A DNA stretch of 6,137 nt. It comes from Omnitrophica bacterium RIFOXYB12_FULL_50_7 (GTDB lineage Bacteria; Omnitrophota; Omnitrophia; Omnitrophales; Aquincolibacteriaceae). Location of the stretch: the NCBI GenBank assembly GCA_001804345.1, contig MHFU01000086.1, positions 1 to 6,137 on the forward strand, given 5' to 3'. A program made the translations under genes and the position numbers. Position 1 is the first letter of the stretch. Each line of letters starts with the position of its first letter. This document shows positions 1 to 5,472 of this stretch, in pieces. Below the pieces are notes generated by a model, which was not told the DNA's origin, did not search any database, and saw nothing but the letters and a program-made list of their open reading frames with translations.

Positions 1-235
1 TCACGTAATCTAACCGGTCCGTGTAGGGCATGATCGCCGCGTAGGGGAGATTCTCCGCGATCTGCTCGTGGTTCCGATGCAAGTATCCAAAGACGGGTTT
101 TAAACCGCAGATCTTTTCGCCATCGAGCTGTACCGTCATGCGGAAGACACCATGGGTAGACGGATGTTGCGGCCCGAAATTGATTTCGAGGAGCGAGGCG
201 TTATCCAAATTTTTCAAATCAAGAGTCTGTTCCAT
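1..235 (-). CDS. nuoD: NADH-quinone oxidoreductase subunit D (complex I 49 kDa), N-terminal part
   Basis: Seen: the first 78 codons of a gene that leaves the window at its left edge. It starts at the ATG at 235-233, preceded by a purine-rich GAGAAGGGG ribosome-binding stretch. The protein contains GPQHPSTHGVF (residues 21-31), GYLHR (50-54) and PYTDRLDYV (70-78), the conserved N-terminal landmarks of complex I subunit NuoD/49 kDa. Known of the family: this subunit sits in the peripheral arm at the cytoplasmic membrane face and forms much of the quinone-binding cavity with NuoB; the His of the GPQHP..HG loop and a Tyr in the RLDY region lie near the quinone headgroup. It follows nuoC by 104 bp, a wider gap than nuoB-nuoC. 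The HRNHEQIAE form, instead of the common HRG.EK, is a variant and not a defect. The related hydrogenase large subunits share this fold, but the nuoABC context supports NuoD. Confidence 0.95.
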   Translation of the reverse strand, partial: MEQTLDLKNLDNASLLEINFGPQHPSTHGVFRMTVQLDGEKICGLKPVFGYLHRNHEQIAENLPYAAIMPYTDRLDYV

Positions 236-320
236 AACCCCTTCTCATTCTTCAACGATAATTAAACGATCTTTGCCGCGCCTCGGGGGACGGCGAACGC
301 AAGGCTGTTTCGTTCAACGT

Positions 321-337
321 TTCCCGTTCCACGGGAA
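321..337. repeat. short perfect hairpin just after nuoC
   Basis: A 7-bp perfect stem with a 3-base loop (TTCCCGT-tcc-ACGGGAA) lies 2 bases beyond the nuoC stop codon, inside the 104-bp nuoC-nuoD gap. It has no T-run on either side, so it is unlikely to be an intrinsic terminator. It could protect an mRNA 3' end or mark a processing site between nuoC and nuoD, but this is inference. A stem with the same TCCCGT/ACGGGA arms occurs at 2300-2317. Confidence 0.45.
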
Positions 338-339
338 TC

Positions 340-1011
340 TCAATTCCGCGGCTTTTCCGGCTTCTGAGCGATGGCCCGTTGACCGGCCGCGTGGAGCGCT
401 TTCGCCTTTTCTTTCATTTCCTCAGGAACCACGATCCCGCGTGCTTCTAGCCATGCAATATCCGCGGATTCGAGGACCTCAGTGTCTTCCTGCTCATAAT
501 CCTTGCGCAGGGGATAGCCTTGAAACTCTTCCCACATGAAAAGACGCCGCGGGTCAGGGTGCCCTTCATAGATAATGCCGAACGTGTCGTAAGCTTCGCG
601 CTCCTGGAGTTCCGCGCTTCGATAAACCGATGCCAGCGAAGGAACCTTCACGGCTTTTATTTTTTTTACGTCGGGGGCAGCCAGGGGGGGTCCCATGGCT
701 ACATTGCTATCATTAATAGACATCGGGACTGTTGCGGTGCTTTTGATAACCCGAACACGAAGGACAACAGGCCCCTGTTTTTTTGACATCGAATAAAGAT
801 GATAGACCGATTCCAGATAGTCCAGATAATCCGCGCCCGTCACTGAGGACAGATAATCCATAAGGAATTTCGGGTTTTCCTTGAGGAACAAGGCGACTCG
901 CGGCAAATCTTCCGGGTTCTCGATCAAAAGAGAATCCCTGATCAGGCGGAGTTTGACGTCCGGTAGCCGGGCCTCGATCTCTTTTTTTATTTCTTCGATG
1001 GGGATATTCAT
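340..1011 (-). CDS. nuoC: NADH-quinone oxidoreductase subunit C (complex I 30 kDa)
   Basis: Peripheral-arm subunit that binds NuoB and NuoD in complex I; it carries no cofactor. Seen: 223 residues with the 30-kDa signature QEREAYDTFGIIYEGHPDPRR (residues 136-156), then EFQGYPLRKDY (162-172). The ATG at 1011-1009 lies one base after the nuoB stop, so translation is probably coupled; a GGGAG stretch inside the end of nuoB, about 12 bases upstream, is the only Shine-Dalgarno candidate. Two things are odd. Residues 91-123, between the core strand and the signature, are longer than in typical NuoC and rich in Ala, Pro and Lys. The tail after residue 172 adds about 50 residues, ending in a charged helix-like segment (EEMKEKAKALHAAG). 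The reading frame next to this tail stays open past the stop, so the C-terminus could be altered by a small indel. It is separate from nuoD, not a NuoCD fusion. Confidence 0.95.
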   Translation of the reverse strand: MNIPIEEIKKEIEARLPDVKLRLIRDSLLIENPEDLPRVALFLKENPKFLMDYLSSVTGADYLDYLESVYHLYSMSKKQGPVVLRVRVIKSTATVPMSINDSNVAMGPPLAAPDVKKIKAVKVPSLASVYRSAELQEREAYDTFGIIYEGHPDPRRLFMWEEFQGYPLRKDYEQEDTEVLESADIAWLEARGIVVPEEMKEKAKALHAAGQRAIAQKPEKPRN

Positions 1012-1012
1012 A

Positions 1013-1744
1013 CTAGGCGGCAGCTCCCGGAGTGGCTGGTTTTGCGGCTACTGTCAGTTCCAAGTCCGGAGCCTTCACTTTCTTCCTTATCAGGATCGTT
1101 TGTCCGTAATGTTCCCGGCGAGGATTCCTTTTCGCCGGCTGCCAAACCTCCGGATTGAATTTTGGGATGAGACCGTTCGGGCCGAACTCAGGGATCGGGA
1201 ACTCCCGCTTCAGGCCCTTCTGATACCACTCCGCTTTTCGGATCTCCTGTGCGGCGATTTTCTTTTGAAGTTCCATAAGCCCATGGAGCAGGGCTTCAGG
1301 ACGGGGAGGGCACCCGGGGAGATGGACATCGACCGGGATGTAACGATCGATCCCGCGTAAAACATTGTAGCCGTCGATGAAAGGACCCCCCGAAATTGCG
1401 CACGCGCCCATCGTGAGCACATATTTGGGTTCCGGCATCTGATTATAAAGACGGACGACCTGGGGTGCCATTTTCTTGGTGACGGTCCCGGAAATGATCA
1501 TGAGGTCGGCTTGGCGCGGCGAGGCACGGAAAAGTTCGGCGCCAAAGCGCGCAATGTCGTAACGGGCGCAAGCGGCGGCGATCATCTCGAACGCGCAGCA
1601 GGCGAGGCCGAATTGCATGGGCCATATCGACGAGCGCCGGCCCCAATTATAGAGAAAATCCAGACTTGTCCAGATCACGCCTTTTTTTGCGAGTTCCGTA
1701 CGAAGCGATTCATCAACCGAGGATGTATTTTTTGTGAATGTCAT
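1013..1744 (-). CDS. nuoB: NADH-quinone oxidoreductase subunit B (cluster N2 subunit)
   Basis: Carries the terminal [4Fe-4S] cluster N2 of complex I, which passes electrons to quinone at the NuoB-NuoD interface. Seen: 243 residues with the core WPMQFGLACCAFEM (41-54), DLMIISGTVTKKM (80-92), MGACAISGG (112-120) and VDVHLPGCPPRPEAL (138-152). All four expected cluster ligands are present: the tandem Cys49-Cys50, Cys115 and Cys145. The ATG at 1744-1742 has an AGGA-type ribosome-binding site (GTAGGAAACCTT before ATG). After about residue 165 comes a long tail rich in Pro, Lys, Arg and Ala that ends in PATPGAAA; many bacterial NuoB proteins end soon after the core, so this is a C-terminal extension. 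The gene follows nuoA by 67 bp, nearly all of it a perfect inverted repeat. The small subunit of group 4 hydrogenases is homologous, but length and neighbours favour NuoB. Confidence 0.97.
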   Translation of the reverse strand: MTFTKNTSSVDESLRTELAKKGVIWTSLDFLYNWGRRSSIWPMQFGLACCAFEMIAAACARYDIARFGAELFRASPRQADLMIISGTVTKKMAPQVVRLYNQMPEPKYVLTMGACAISGGPFIDGYNVLRGIDRYIPVDVHLPGCPPRPEALLHGLMELQKKIAAQEIRKAEWYQKGLKREFPIPEFGPNGLIPKFNPEVWQPAKRNPRREHYGQTILIRKKVKAPDLELTVAAKPATPGAAA

Positions 1745-1761
1745 AAGGTTTCCTACGTTTC

Positions 1762-1810
1762 AAAAAGGGGTCAGTCACCATTTTAGGGAAATGGTGACTG
1801 ACCCCTTTTT
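1762..1810. repeat. perfect 22-bp inverted repeat, REP-like, in the nuoA-nuoB gap
   Basis: Left arm 1762-1783 (AAAAAGGGGTCAGTCACC then ATTT) and right arm 1789-1810 are exact reverse complements, 22 of 22, around a 5-base loop (TAGGG). The arms are A-rich outside and GC-rich inside, so the hairpin resembles a bidirectional intrinsic terminator: T8 follows on the plus strand, T5 within the stem on the minus strand. The plus-strand T-run overlaps the nuoA stop codon (1814-1812). It lies inside an operon that should be co-transcribed, so it is either a partial terminator or processing hairpin between nuoA and nuoB, or a REP-like element of the kind moved by IS200-like REP-associated tyrosine transposases. 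No transposase is present in the window. Confidence 0.85.
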
Positions 1811-1811
1811 T

Positions 1812-2183
1812 TTATTCCCACTCGAGCATTTTCTTCTTCCAGGCGTAAATGAGGCCGAAAGCGAGGATGGCGATGAAGACGGCCATTTCCACGAAGGCGA
1901 AGAGGCCCAACTTTTTGAAAGCCACGGCCCACGGGTAGATAAAGACCGTTTCAATGTCAAAAATGACGAAGATCAGAGCGAAAAGGTAATATTGTACGTG
2001 ATACTGCATCCAGGGGTCGCCCTTGGATGCTAGGCCACATTCGTAGGTCGATTGTTTCTCAACCGAAGGCTTCTTGGGGGCCAGGAACCAGGCCAGGACC
2101 AGGGGAATCACAGCAAAAACAAGCGCGAAAACAAAGAAGATGCCGATAAAGAGATATTGATAGAAATAGGAGTCACTAGACAT
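1812..2183 (-). CDS. nuoA: NADH-quinone oxidoreductase subunit A
   Basis: Small membrane subunit of complex I at the junction of the membrane and peripheral arms, next to the quinone cavity. Seen: 123 residues, normal for the family, with three hydrophobic helices at about 9-34, 62-86 and 93-116. The cytoplasmic loop has the conserved YECGLASKGDPW (47-58; Cys49), and helix 2 carries FDIETVFIYPWAV (75-87) with the conserved acidic residues Asp76 and Glu78; Glu99 lies in helix 3. It is the first gene of the minus-strand nuo operon. The ATG at 2183-2181 has no Shine-Dalgarno sequence upstream, but a consensus -10 box ends only 8 bases before it, which points to leaderless translation. A downstream start is unlikely because helix 1 would be shortened. 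Its stop codon touches the T-run of the inverted repeat that separates it from nuoB. Confidence 0.95.
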   Translation of the reverse strand: MSSDSYFYQYLFIGIFFVFALVFAVIPLVLAWFLAPKKPSVEKQSTYECGLASKGDPWMQYHVQYYLFALIFVIFDIETVFIYPWAVAFKKLGLFAFVEMAVFIAILAFGLIYAWKKKMLEWE

Positions 2184-2191
2184 AGGCGGTT

Positions 2192-2219
2192 ATTATAGGG
2201 ACGAAGTTTTCAAAGTCAA
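2192..2219 (-). promoter_or_regulatory. sigma70-type promoter of the nuo operon, leaderless
   Basis: On the minus strand a -35 box TTGACT (2219-2214, 5 of 6 consensus bases) and a perfect -10 box TATAAT (2197-2192) are separated by 16 bases. The nuoA ATG begins 8 bases after the -10 box, which is about where transcription should start, so the mRNA would have 0-2 untranslated bases. The intervening AACCGCCT has no ribosome-binding site, which agrees. The box match is visible in the sequence; the start site is inferred from spacing. Confidence 0.75.
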
Positions 2220-2239
2220 TAAGGTGTTTCAACGTCAAT
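2208..2239 (-). repeat. 13-bp direct repeat overlapping the nuo -35 box
   Basis: TTTCAAAGTCAAT (2208-2220) and TTTCAACGTCAAT (2227-2239) match at 12 of 13 positions with a 19-bp period (minus-strand reading ATTGAC.TTGAAA). The copy nearer nuoA contains the -35 box. Two turns of the helix apart, they could be a tandem operator for a regulator of the nuo operon, or an alternative -35 element. No known binding site is recognised. Confidence 0.5.
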
Positions 2240-2655
2240 GAAGGTAAGGGGTTAGCGCGGGCCAAGAGCCCCATTTTCTTGATGGAGCCCCACGGCTTTT
2301 CCCGTCTTTAAACGGGATCCTGCCAGAGGTGGTGTGTATTGCTCCAGTTTTTCAATAGAGCAATTCCCCCCTCTTTTCCAAAGAGGGGCCAGGGCCTGCC
2401 TGCCGGCAGGCAGGGAGATTTTTAAATCCCCCTCAGTCCTCCTCGTACTTTGCCAAAGGGGGAAATAACCGGAGCAACGCACGTGGTATCTGCGAAGGCG
2501 GGATAAAATGATTCCACAAGACAAGGCTGTTAGGTACAATACCCTCAATCGTTTAACCTCGGGATTTTCATAAAGAGCCGTCCAATGATCATCAAAATGA
2601 ATTCTTCTTTTAAAATCATTCCACGCGCGATCCAAGCTCTCTGTCTGGAAGAAAA
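2240..2655. other. noncoding stretch between the nuo promoter and the Nudix gene
   Basis: No convincing gene. It holds a hairpin with TCCCGT/ACGGGA arms (2300-2317), the composite palindromic element at 2362-2466, and a weak candidate -10 (TACAAT at 2535-2540, no good -35) that could serve the plus-strand Nudix gene. Open frames exist on both strands. The minus-strand one from 2635 to 2252 uses a TTG start, runs through the palindromes and encodes the repeat-derived peptide SLPAGRQAL. A short plus-strand frame (ATG at 2585, stop at 2657-2659) overlaps the Nudix start as ATGA, but has no family signature or clear ribosome-binding site. Confidence 0.6.
2362..2466. repeat. composite palindromic repeat (MITE- or REP-like)
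   Basis: Three nested parts are visible. First, a perfect 9-bp hairpin, CCCCTCTTT-tcc-AAAGAGGGG (2368-2388). Second, a perfect 20-bp palindrome centred on 2404/2405 (2395-2414: CCTGCCTGCC and its complement). Third, a looser pair of C-tract and G-tract ends: the left edge AATTCCCCC and the right edge CAAAGGGGGAAAT form imperfect terminal inverted repeats. Its modular palindromes and noncoding location suggest a non-autonomous mobile or REP-type element. The exact borders are uncertain, and no target-site duplication is obvious. Confidence 0.6.
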
Positions 2656-3066
2656 ATGATGGAATCCTTTGATGTAGGCTGTGCCATCATTCATAAAGAG
2701 GGGAAACTCTTGCTCGCTCAGCGTCACCTCCAGGACAGCTTCGGGGGGCTTTGGGAATTCCCGGGCGGTAGGCGCGAGCAGGATGAAACGATCGAGGCGT
2801 GTCTTGTGCGCGAAGCTTTTGAAGAGCTGGGGATCCGGATCCATCCTGAGAGGCTCCTCTGCAACAGCCAGCATGGAACTTCGGAGCGCAAGATATCGCT
2901 TTTTTTCTTTTTTTGCAGGTGGGTGAACGGAGAGCCTCGGGCGATCGACTGTAAGGATTTCAAGTGGGTTTCCCGGGAGGATATCCGTCAATATGCGTTG
3001 CTTCCGGGGGATCGGGGGGTGTTGGAGGATCTGGTTCTTCATTGGGAGGAGTATTTCAAAACTTGA
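2656..3066 (+). CDS. MutT-type Nudix hydrolase, probable (oxidised) nucleotide diphosphatase
   Basis: Hydrolyses a nucleoside triphosphate or another nucleoside-diphosphate-linked compound; likely cytoplasmic. Seen: 136 residues, typical of a single Nudix domain. The Nudix box GX5EX7REUXEEXGU is complete at residues 38-60 (Gly38, Glu44, Arg52, Glu53, Glu56, Glu57, Gly59), preceded by LWEFPGG (32-38), the form found in MutT/8-oxo-dGTP diphosphatases. The later FKWVSREDIRQYALLP (102-117) fits the C-terminal region of MutT-like enzymes. Two adjacent ATGs (2656 and 2659) are possible starts; GGAAG at 2647-2651 is 4 bases from the first and 7 from the second, so the second may be preferred. The gene stands alone, divergent from nuo and 136 bp ahead of the kinase. 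A role in nucleotide-pool sanitation is inferred; the substrate cannot be fixed from sequence because MutT, CTP pyrophosphohydrolase and dihydroneopterin-type enzymes share this box. Confidence 0.9.
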   Translation: MMESFDVGCAIIHKEGKLLLAQRHLQDSFGGLWEFPGGRREQDETIEACLVREAFEELGIRIHPERLLCNSQHGTSERKISLFFFFCRWVNGEPRAIDCKDFKWVSREDIRQYALLPGDRGVLEDLVLHWEEYFKT

Positions 3067-3098
3067 GGAACTTGTCGATAATGCAGTAGGTGACTTCG

Positions 3099-3135
3099 AA
3101 AGAGGACAGGCATTATTTGACTGCCTGTCCCCTTT
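3099..3135. repeat. 14-bp inverted repeat, REP-like, after the Nudix gene
   Basis: Arms 3099-3112 (AAAGAGGACAGGCA) and 3122-3135 (TGCCTGTCCCCTTT) pair at 13 of 14 positions around a 9-base loop. No T-run follows, so it is a poor terminator. The left arm and following bases (3099-3118) align with 15 of 20 bases of 1764-1783, part of the nuoA-nuoB inverted repeat, suggesting that both belong to one family of palindromic elements. Confidence 0.65.
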
Positions 3136-3145
3136 GAGGTGCTTG

Positions 3146-3167
3146 CCCGCCAGCGCATTGTGGCGGG
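3146..3167. repeat. GC-rich hairpin upstream of the histidine kinase gene
   Basis: A perfect 7-bp stem CCCGCCA/TGGCGGG (3146-3152 with 3161-3167) encloses an 8-base loop. It lies 10 bases after the preceding inverted repeat and 36 bases before the kinase ATG. It could be part of the same repeat, a weak attenuator or a leader hairpin; no T-run follows it. Confidence 0.45.
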
Positions 3168-3202
3168 ACTGTTACTTGTAAATTCTTTAAAGGTGTGGAG
3201 AA

Positions 3203-5065
3203 ATGCTGAGGACCTTAATGTTAAAGACTCATAAGAGCCACGATCATCAAGAGGAATTGTCCCAGCGACGGGCTTGGCGTGTGCCCATCCGCTATAAATT
3301 GTCGTTGCCGGTGCTGATCCTCGTGCTCGGGATCATCTTTTTTGTACTTTTTACGACCTTCAATGTCTTTCGTGACATGACGATCCAACACAAAGGGGAG
3401 CGGCTTCAGACTATCACCGAGATCTTTTCCGAGACGCTCAAGATCCCACTCGAGGCGCGGGACCAACGTTCTCTTAGGGCTTATATCCAGCTTCTTGCCG
3501 AGCAATCCGATGTGGAAGAAGTCCGCGTCGAGGGTCCTGATGGGAAAATCCTTGGCACGAGCCTTCCTGAAAACGAAGCCTTCCCTGGACTTTCCTACAA
3601 GCAGGATTTCTTTGGGGTCGAAAAGATCAGTCCCGATACCTACGCAGCTGCGGCGCCCATCATGAGCGGAGCGGAAACACTCGGGCGTCTCATCATCGTT
3701 TTTTCAAAAATTGAATTCGAGAAGGAACTCCAAGGGATTTTTATCAAAAAATTCTTTATCGCATTTCTTTTAGTGATTTTTGCAACGCTTGTGATCGCGG
3801 GGATCACCTGGCTGATCATGCAGCCCCTGACCTTGCTGCAAAAGACCGCGCGCAACATTCTGGCCGGAGATCTCGAGGCGCGGGCCGATATCCATTCCCG
3901 GGATGAGATCCAGGAAGTCGGCGAGGCGTTCAACAAAGTGGTCAGCCGTCTGGTGCAAAGTTTTGAGCACTTGCGGGCGCGGACTCAGGCCCTCGAGGAG
4001 TCTGAGGAGAAATACCGCTCAATCGTCAATGATGTGAGCGATATCATTTTTTCCATCACCCCGGACGGCGAGCTGATGATCCTCAATCGCGGCTTCTCAG
4101 GTTATACGCGTGAAGAGATCCTTGCGGAAGGGCTCCCGCTTTTCTTTTTGATGCACGCGTCGGGAGAGGCGCAGAAATTCCAGGAATCGCTTGAAACGAT
4201 CGTGCGGACCAAGAAACCTGTGGAGCATTTGAATACCCACCACTTTCACCGGCTTCATCACGCAGAGATCTATTACCAGACCAACCTCACGCCGGTCGTG
4301 GATTATGAAGGGAATCTCCGTCTGATTCAGGGGGTTATGCGCGATATTACGGATTTGCGTCACGTAGAAATGATGAAAGAAACACTCGTTCGCGATGTAG
4401 CACACGAGCTCAAAACTCCCACAGCCAAATTCATTATGACGATGCAATGGCTGACCCAGCAGATGGCGGGCAACCCCGAAAAAGAGAAAATTCTTCCTAT
4501 CATCGGGATGCTCAGTGACAATGCAGACCGTTTGATGCGGACCATTTCGAGCATCATGGACCTTTCCAAGGTGGAATCCGGAATGTCCGACATCAAAAAA
4601 CAGGAATTGGACCTTAACGACGTGCTCAGGCTTGTGGTGGACGATATACGTCCCTTGGTCGAACAGAATCATTTGAAGTTTGAGACCCGGTTTTCTCCGT
4701 TACCGCTCAAGATGCTTGGAGATCCGGACATGCTTTACCGGGTGTTCGTGAATCTCATCACGAATGCCACAAAATTCACCCCCGATGGCAGCATCACGGT
4801 TACTTCCTCAATCCGCGGGAATGATGTTTTCGCGGAAGTGGCGGATACCGGAATCGGGATCGAGCCCGAGAATCTGCAAAGGATTTTCGAGGCCTTCTTT
4901 CAAAAAACGCCGTCGACGATCGGGATCGGGGTGGGTCTGACCATTTCCAAGGAAATCGTGGCGTTGCACGAAGGAGAGATCTGGGCCGAAAGCGATGGCG
5001 CCGGGCAAGGCAGCGTTTTAAAAGTTATTTTTCCATCCTATCAGTTCGTAAACAAGAACGCATAA
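3203..5065 (+). CDS. membrane-bound HAMP-PAS sensor histidine kinase
   Basis: Senses a signal, autophosphorylates on His and passes phosphate to a response regulator, probably the one encoded next door. Seen over 620 residues: cytoplasmic N-terminus; transmembrane helix about 32-53; extracytoplasmic region 54-183, possibly a Cache/PDC-type fold (inferred from layout only); helix about 184-206; HAMP 207-258; short coiled coil; PAS 265-385 ending in GVMRDITDL; HisKA H-box RDVAHELKTP with His401; ATPase N-box NLITNATKFTP (Asn517, Asn521), G1 DTGIGI (548-553), F-box IFEAFFQ and G2 GIGVGL (574-579). All catalytic motifs are intact. The HELKT motif also fits the E..T/N phosphatase motif of bifunctional kinases. 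The PAS domain has an unusual His cluster (six His in residues 342-353). The ATG at 3203 follows AAAGGTG at 3189-3195; ATG 3218 is a less likely alternative. The signal is unknown. Confidence 0.95.
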   Translation: MLRTLMLKTHKSHDHQEELSQRRAWRVPIRYKLSLPVLILVLGIIFFVLFTTFNVFRDMTIQHKGERLQTITEIFSETLKIPLEARDQRSLRAYIQLLAEQSDVEEVRVEGPDGKILGTSLPENEAFPGLSYKQDFFGVEKISPDTYAAAAPIMSGAETLGRLIIVFSKIEFEKELQGIFIKKFFIAFLLVIFATLVIAGITWLIMQPLTLLQKTARNILAGDLEARADIHSRDEIQEVGEAFNKVVSRLVQSFEHLRARTQALEESEEKYRSIVNDVSDIIFSITPDGELMILNRGFSGYTREEILAEGLPLFFLMHASGEAQKFQESLETIVRTKKPVEHLNTHHFHRLHHAEIYYQTNLTPVVDYEGNLRLIQGVMRDITDLRHVEMMKETLVRDVAHELKTPTAKFIMTMQWLTQQMAGNPEKEKILPIIGMLSDNADRLMRTISSIMDLSKVESGMSDIKKQELDLNDVLRLVVDDIRPLVEQNHLKFETRFSPLPLKMLGDPDMLYRVFVNLITNATKFTPDGSITVTSSIRGNDVFAEVADTGIGIEPENLQRIFEAFFQKTPSTIGIGVGLTISKEIVALHEGEIWAESDGAGQGSVLKVIFPSYQFVNKNA

Positions 5066-5107
5066 ATCAAACCCGGCCACACGCGCTGTGGTGGAGCGAG
5101 AGGGACT

Positions 5108-5467
5108 ATGAAAAAGATATTGATCATTGAAGATGACAGTGATTTTCAGGATATTTACCGGCTTTATTTTCAGGGGGAATCCTTTCAGGTTCTGACAGCG
5201 CTGAACGGGAAAGAAGCGGTGGCAGTCCTTGAAAAAGAGACGCCGGACTTTATCATTCTGGACCTCATTATGCCGGTGATGGACGGGGAGGAATTTTACG
5301 TGTGGTTGCGTGCTCAGGAGAAGTGGCGTCATATTCCTGTGGTCATTGCCAGTGTGAATGACAAAATGCCCCAACGTATTGCCGATCTCGGCGGTATTGC
5401 CTGGAGTCTGAAAAAACCTTTCGAGATCAACCTTCTGATCCAAAAGATCCGCGAGATTTTGAAATAA
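5108..5467 (+). CDS. single-domain (CheY-like) response regulator
   Basis: Receives phosphate on an Asp and presumably signals by protein contact. Seen: 119 residues making a single receiver domain and nothing more. Present are the acidic pair Glu8-Asp9-Asp10 (IIEDD), the phosphoacceptor Asp52 (IILDLIMPVMDG), the switch Ser82 (VVIAS) and the conserved Lys103 in KKPF (102-105). There is no DNA-binding, enzymatic or other output domain; the protein ends one helix after KPF, a normal length for the class. The gene lies 42 bp after the kinase on the same strand, with a GAGAGGG ribosome-binding stretch close to its ATG, so the two are probably one operon and cognate partners. Residues 94-99 read LGGIAW where many receivers have a GA.aY-type stretch, a modest variation. 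It could act on an unlinked target, in a phosphorelay, or on motility; no chemotaxis gene is in view to support the latter. Confidence 0.93.
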   Translation: MKKILIIEDDSDFQDIYRLYFQGESFQVLTALNGKEAVAVLEKETPDFIILDLIMPVMDGEEFYVWLRAQEKWRHIPVVIASVNDKMPQRIADLGGIAWSLKKPFEINLLIQKIREILK

Positions 5468-5472
5468 TATTA

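Noticed and set aside
1762..1810. CRISPR repeat or riboswitch at the nuoA-nuoB hairpin
   Set aside because: There is only one copy with no spacer array, and the structure is a plain perfect hairpin with no multi-stem aptamer.
2252..2635. Minus-strand open frame of 127 codons beside nuoA
   Set aside because: It needs a TTG start, runs through the palindromic element (peptide SLPAGRQAL) and ends in low-complexity sequence. Its first 30 codons look somewhat protein-like, but nothing supports a family or a truncated gene.
2585..2659. Small plus-strand frame ending in an ATGA overlap with the Nudix start
   Set aside because: The overlap resembles translational coupling, but the 24-codon frame has no good ribosome-binding site or protein signature, and short frames like this are expected by chance.
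2545..3042. Long open frame (165 codons) on the minus strand opposite the Nudix gene
   Set aside because: It is antisense to a gene with a complete Nudix box, has no recognisable domain and overlaps the noncoding repeats side; it is a shadow frame.
3117..3180. Promoter for the kinase starting with TTGACT at 3117-3122
   Set aside because: The TTGACT lies in the loop and arm of the inverted repeat and no acceptable -10 box occurs at 15-19 bases; a weak TAAATT near 3179 has no matching -35.
4097..4672. 191-codon minus-strand frame inside the kinase gene
   Set aside because: It is fully antisense to the PAS and HisKA regions of a kinase with all motifs intact.
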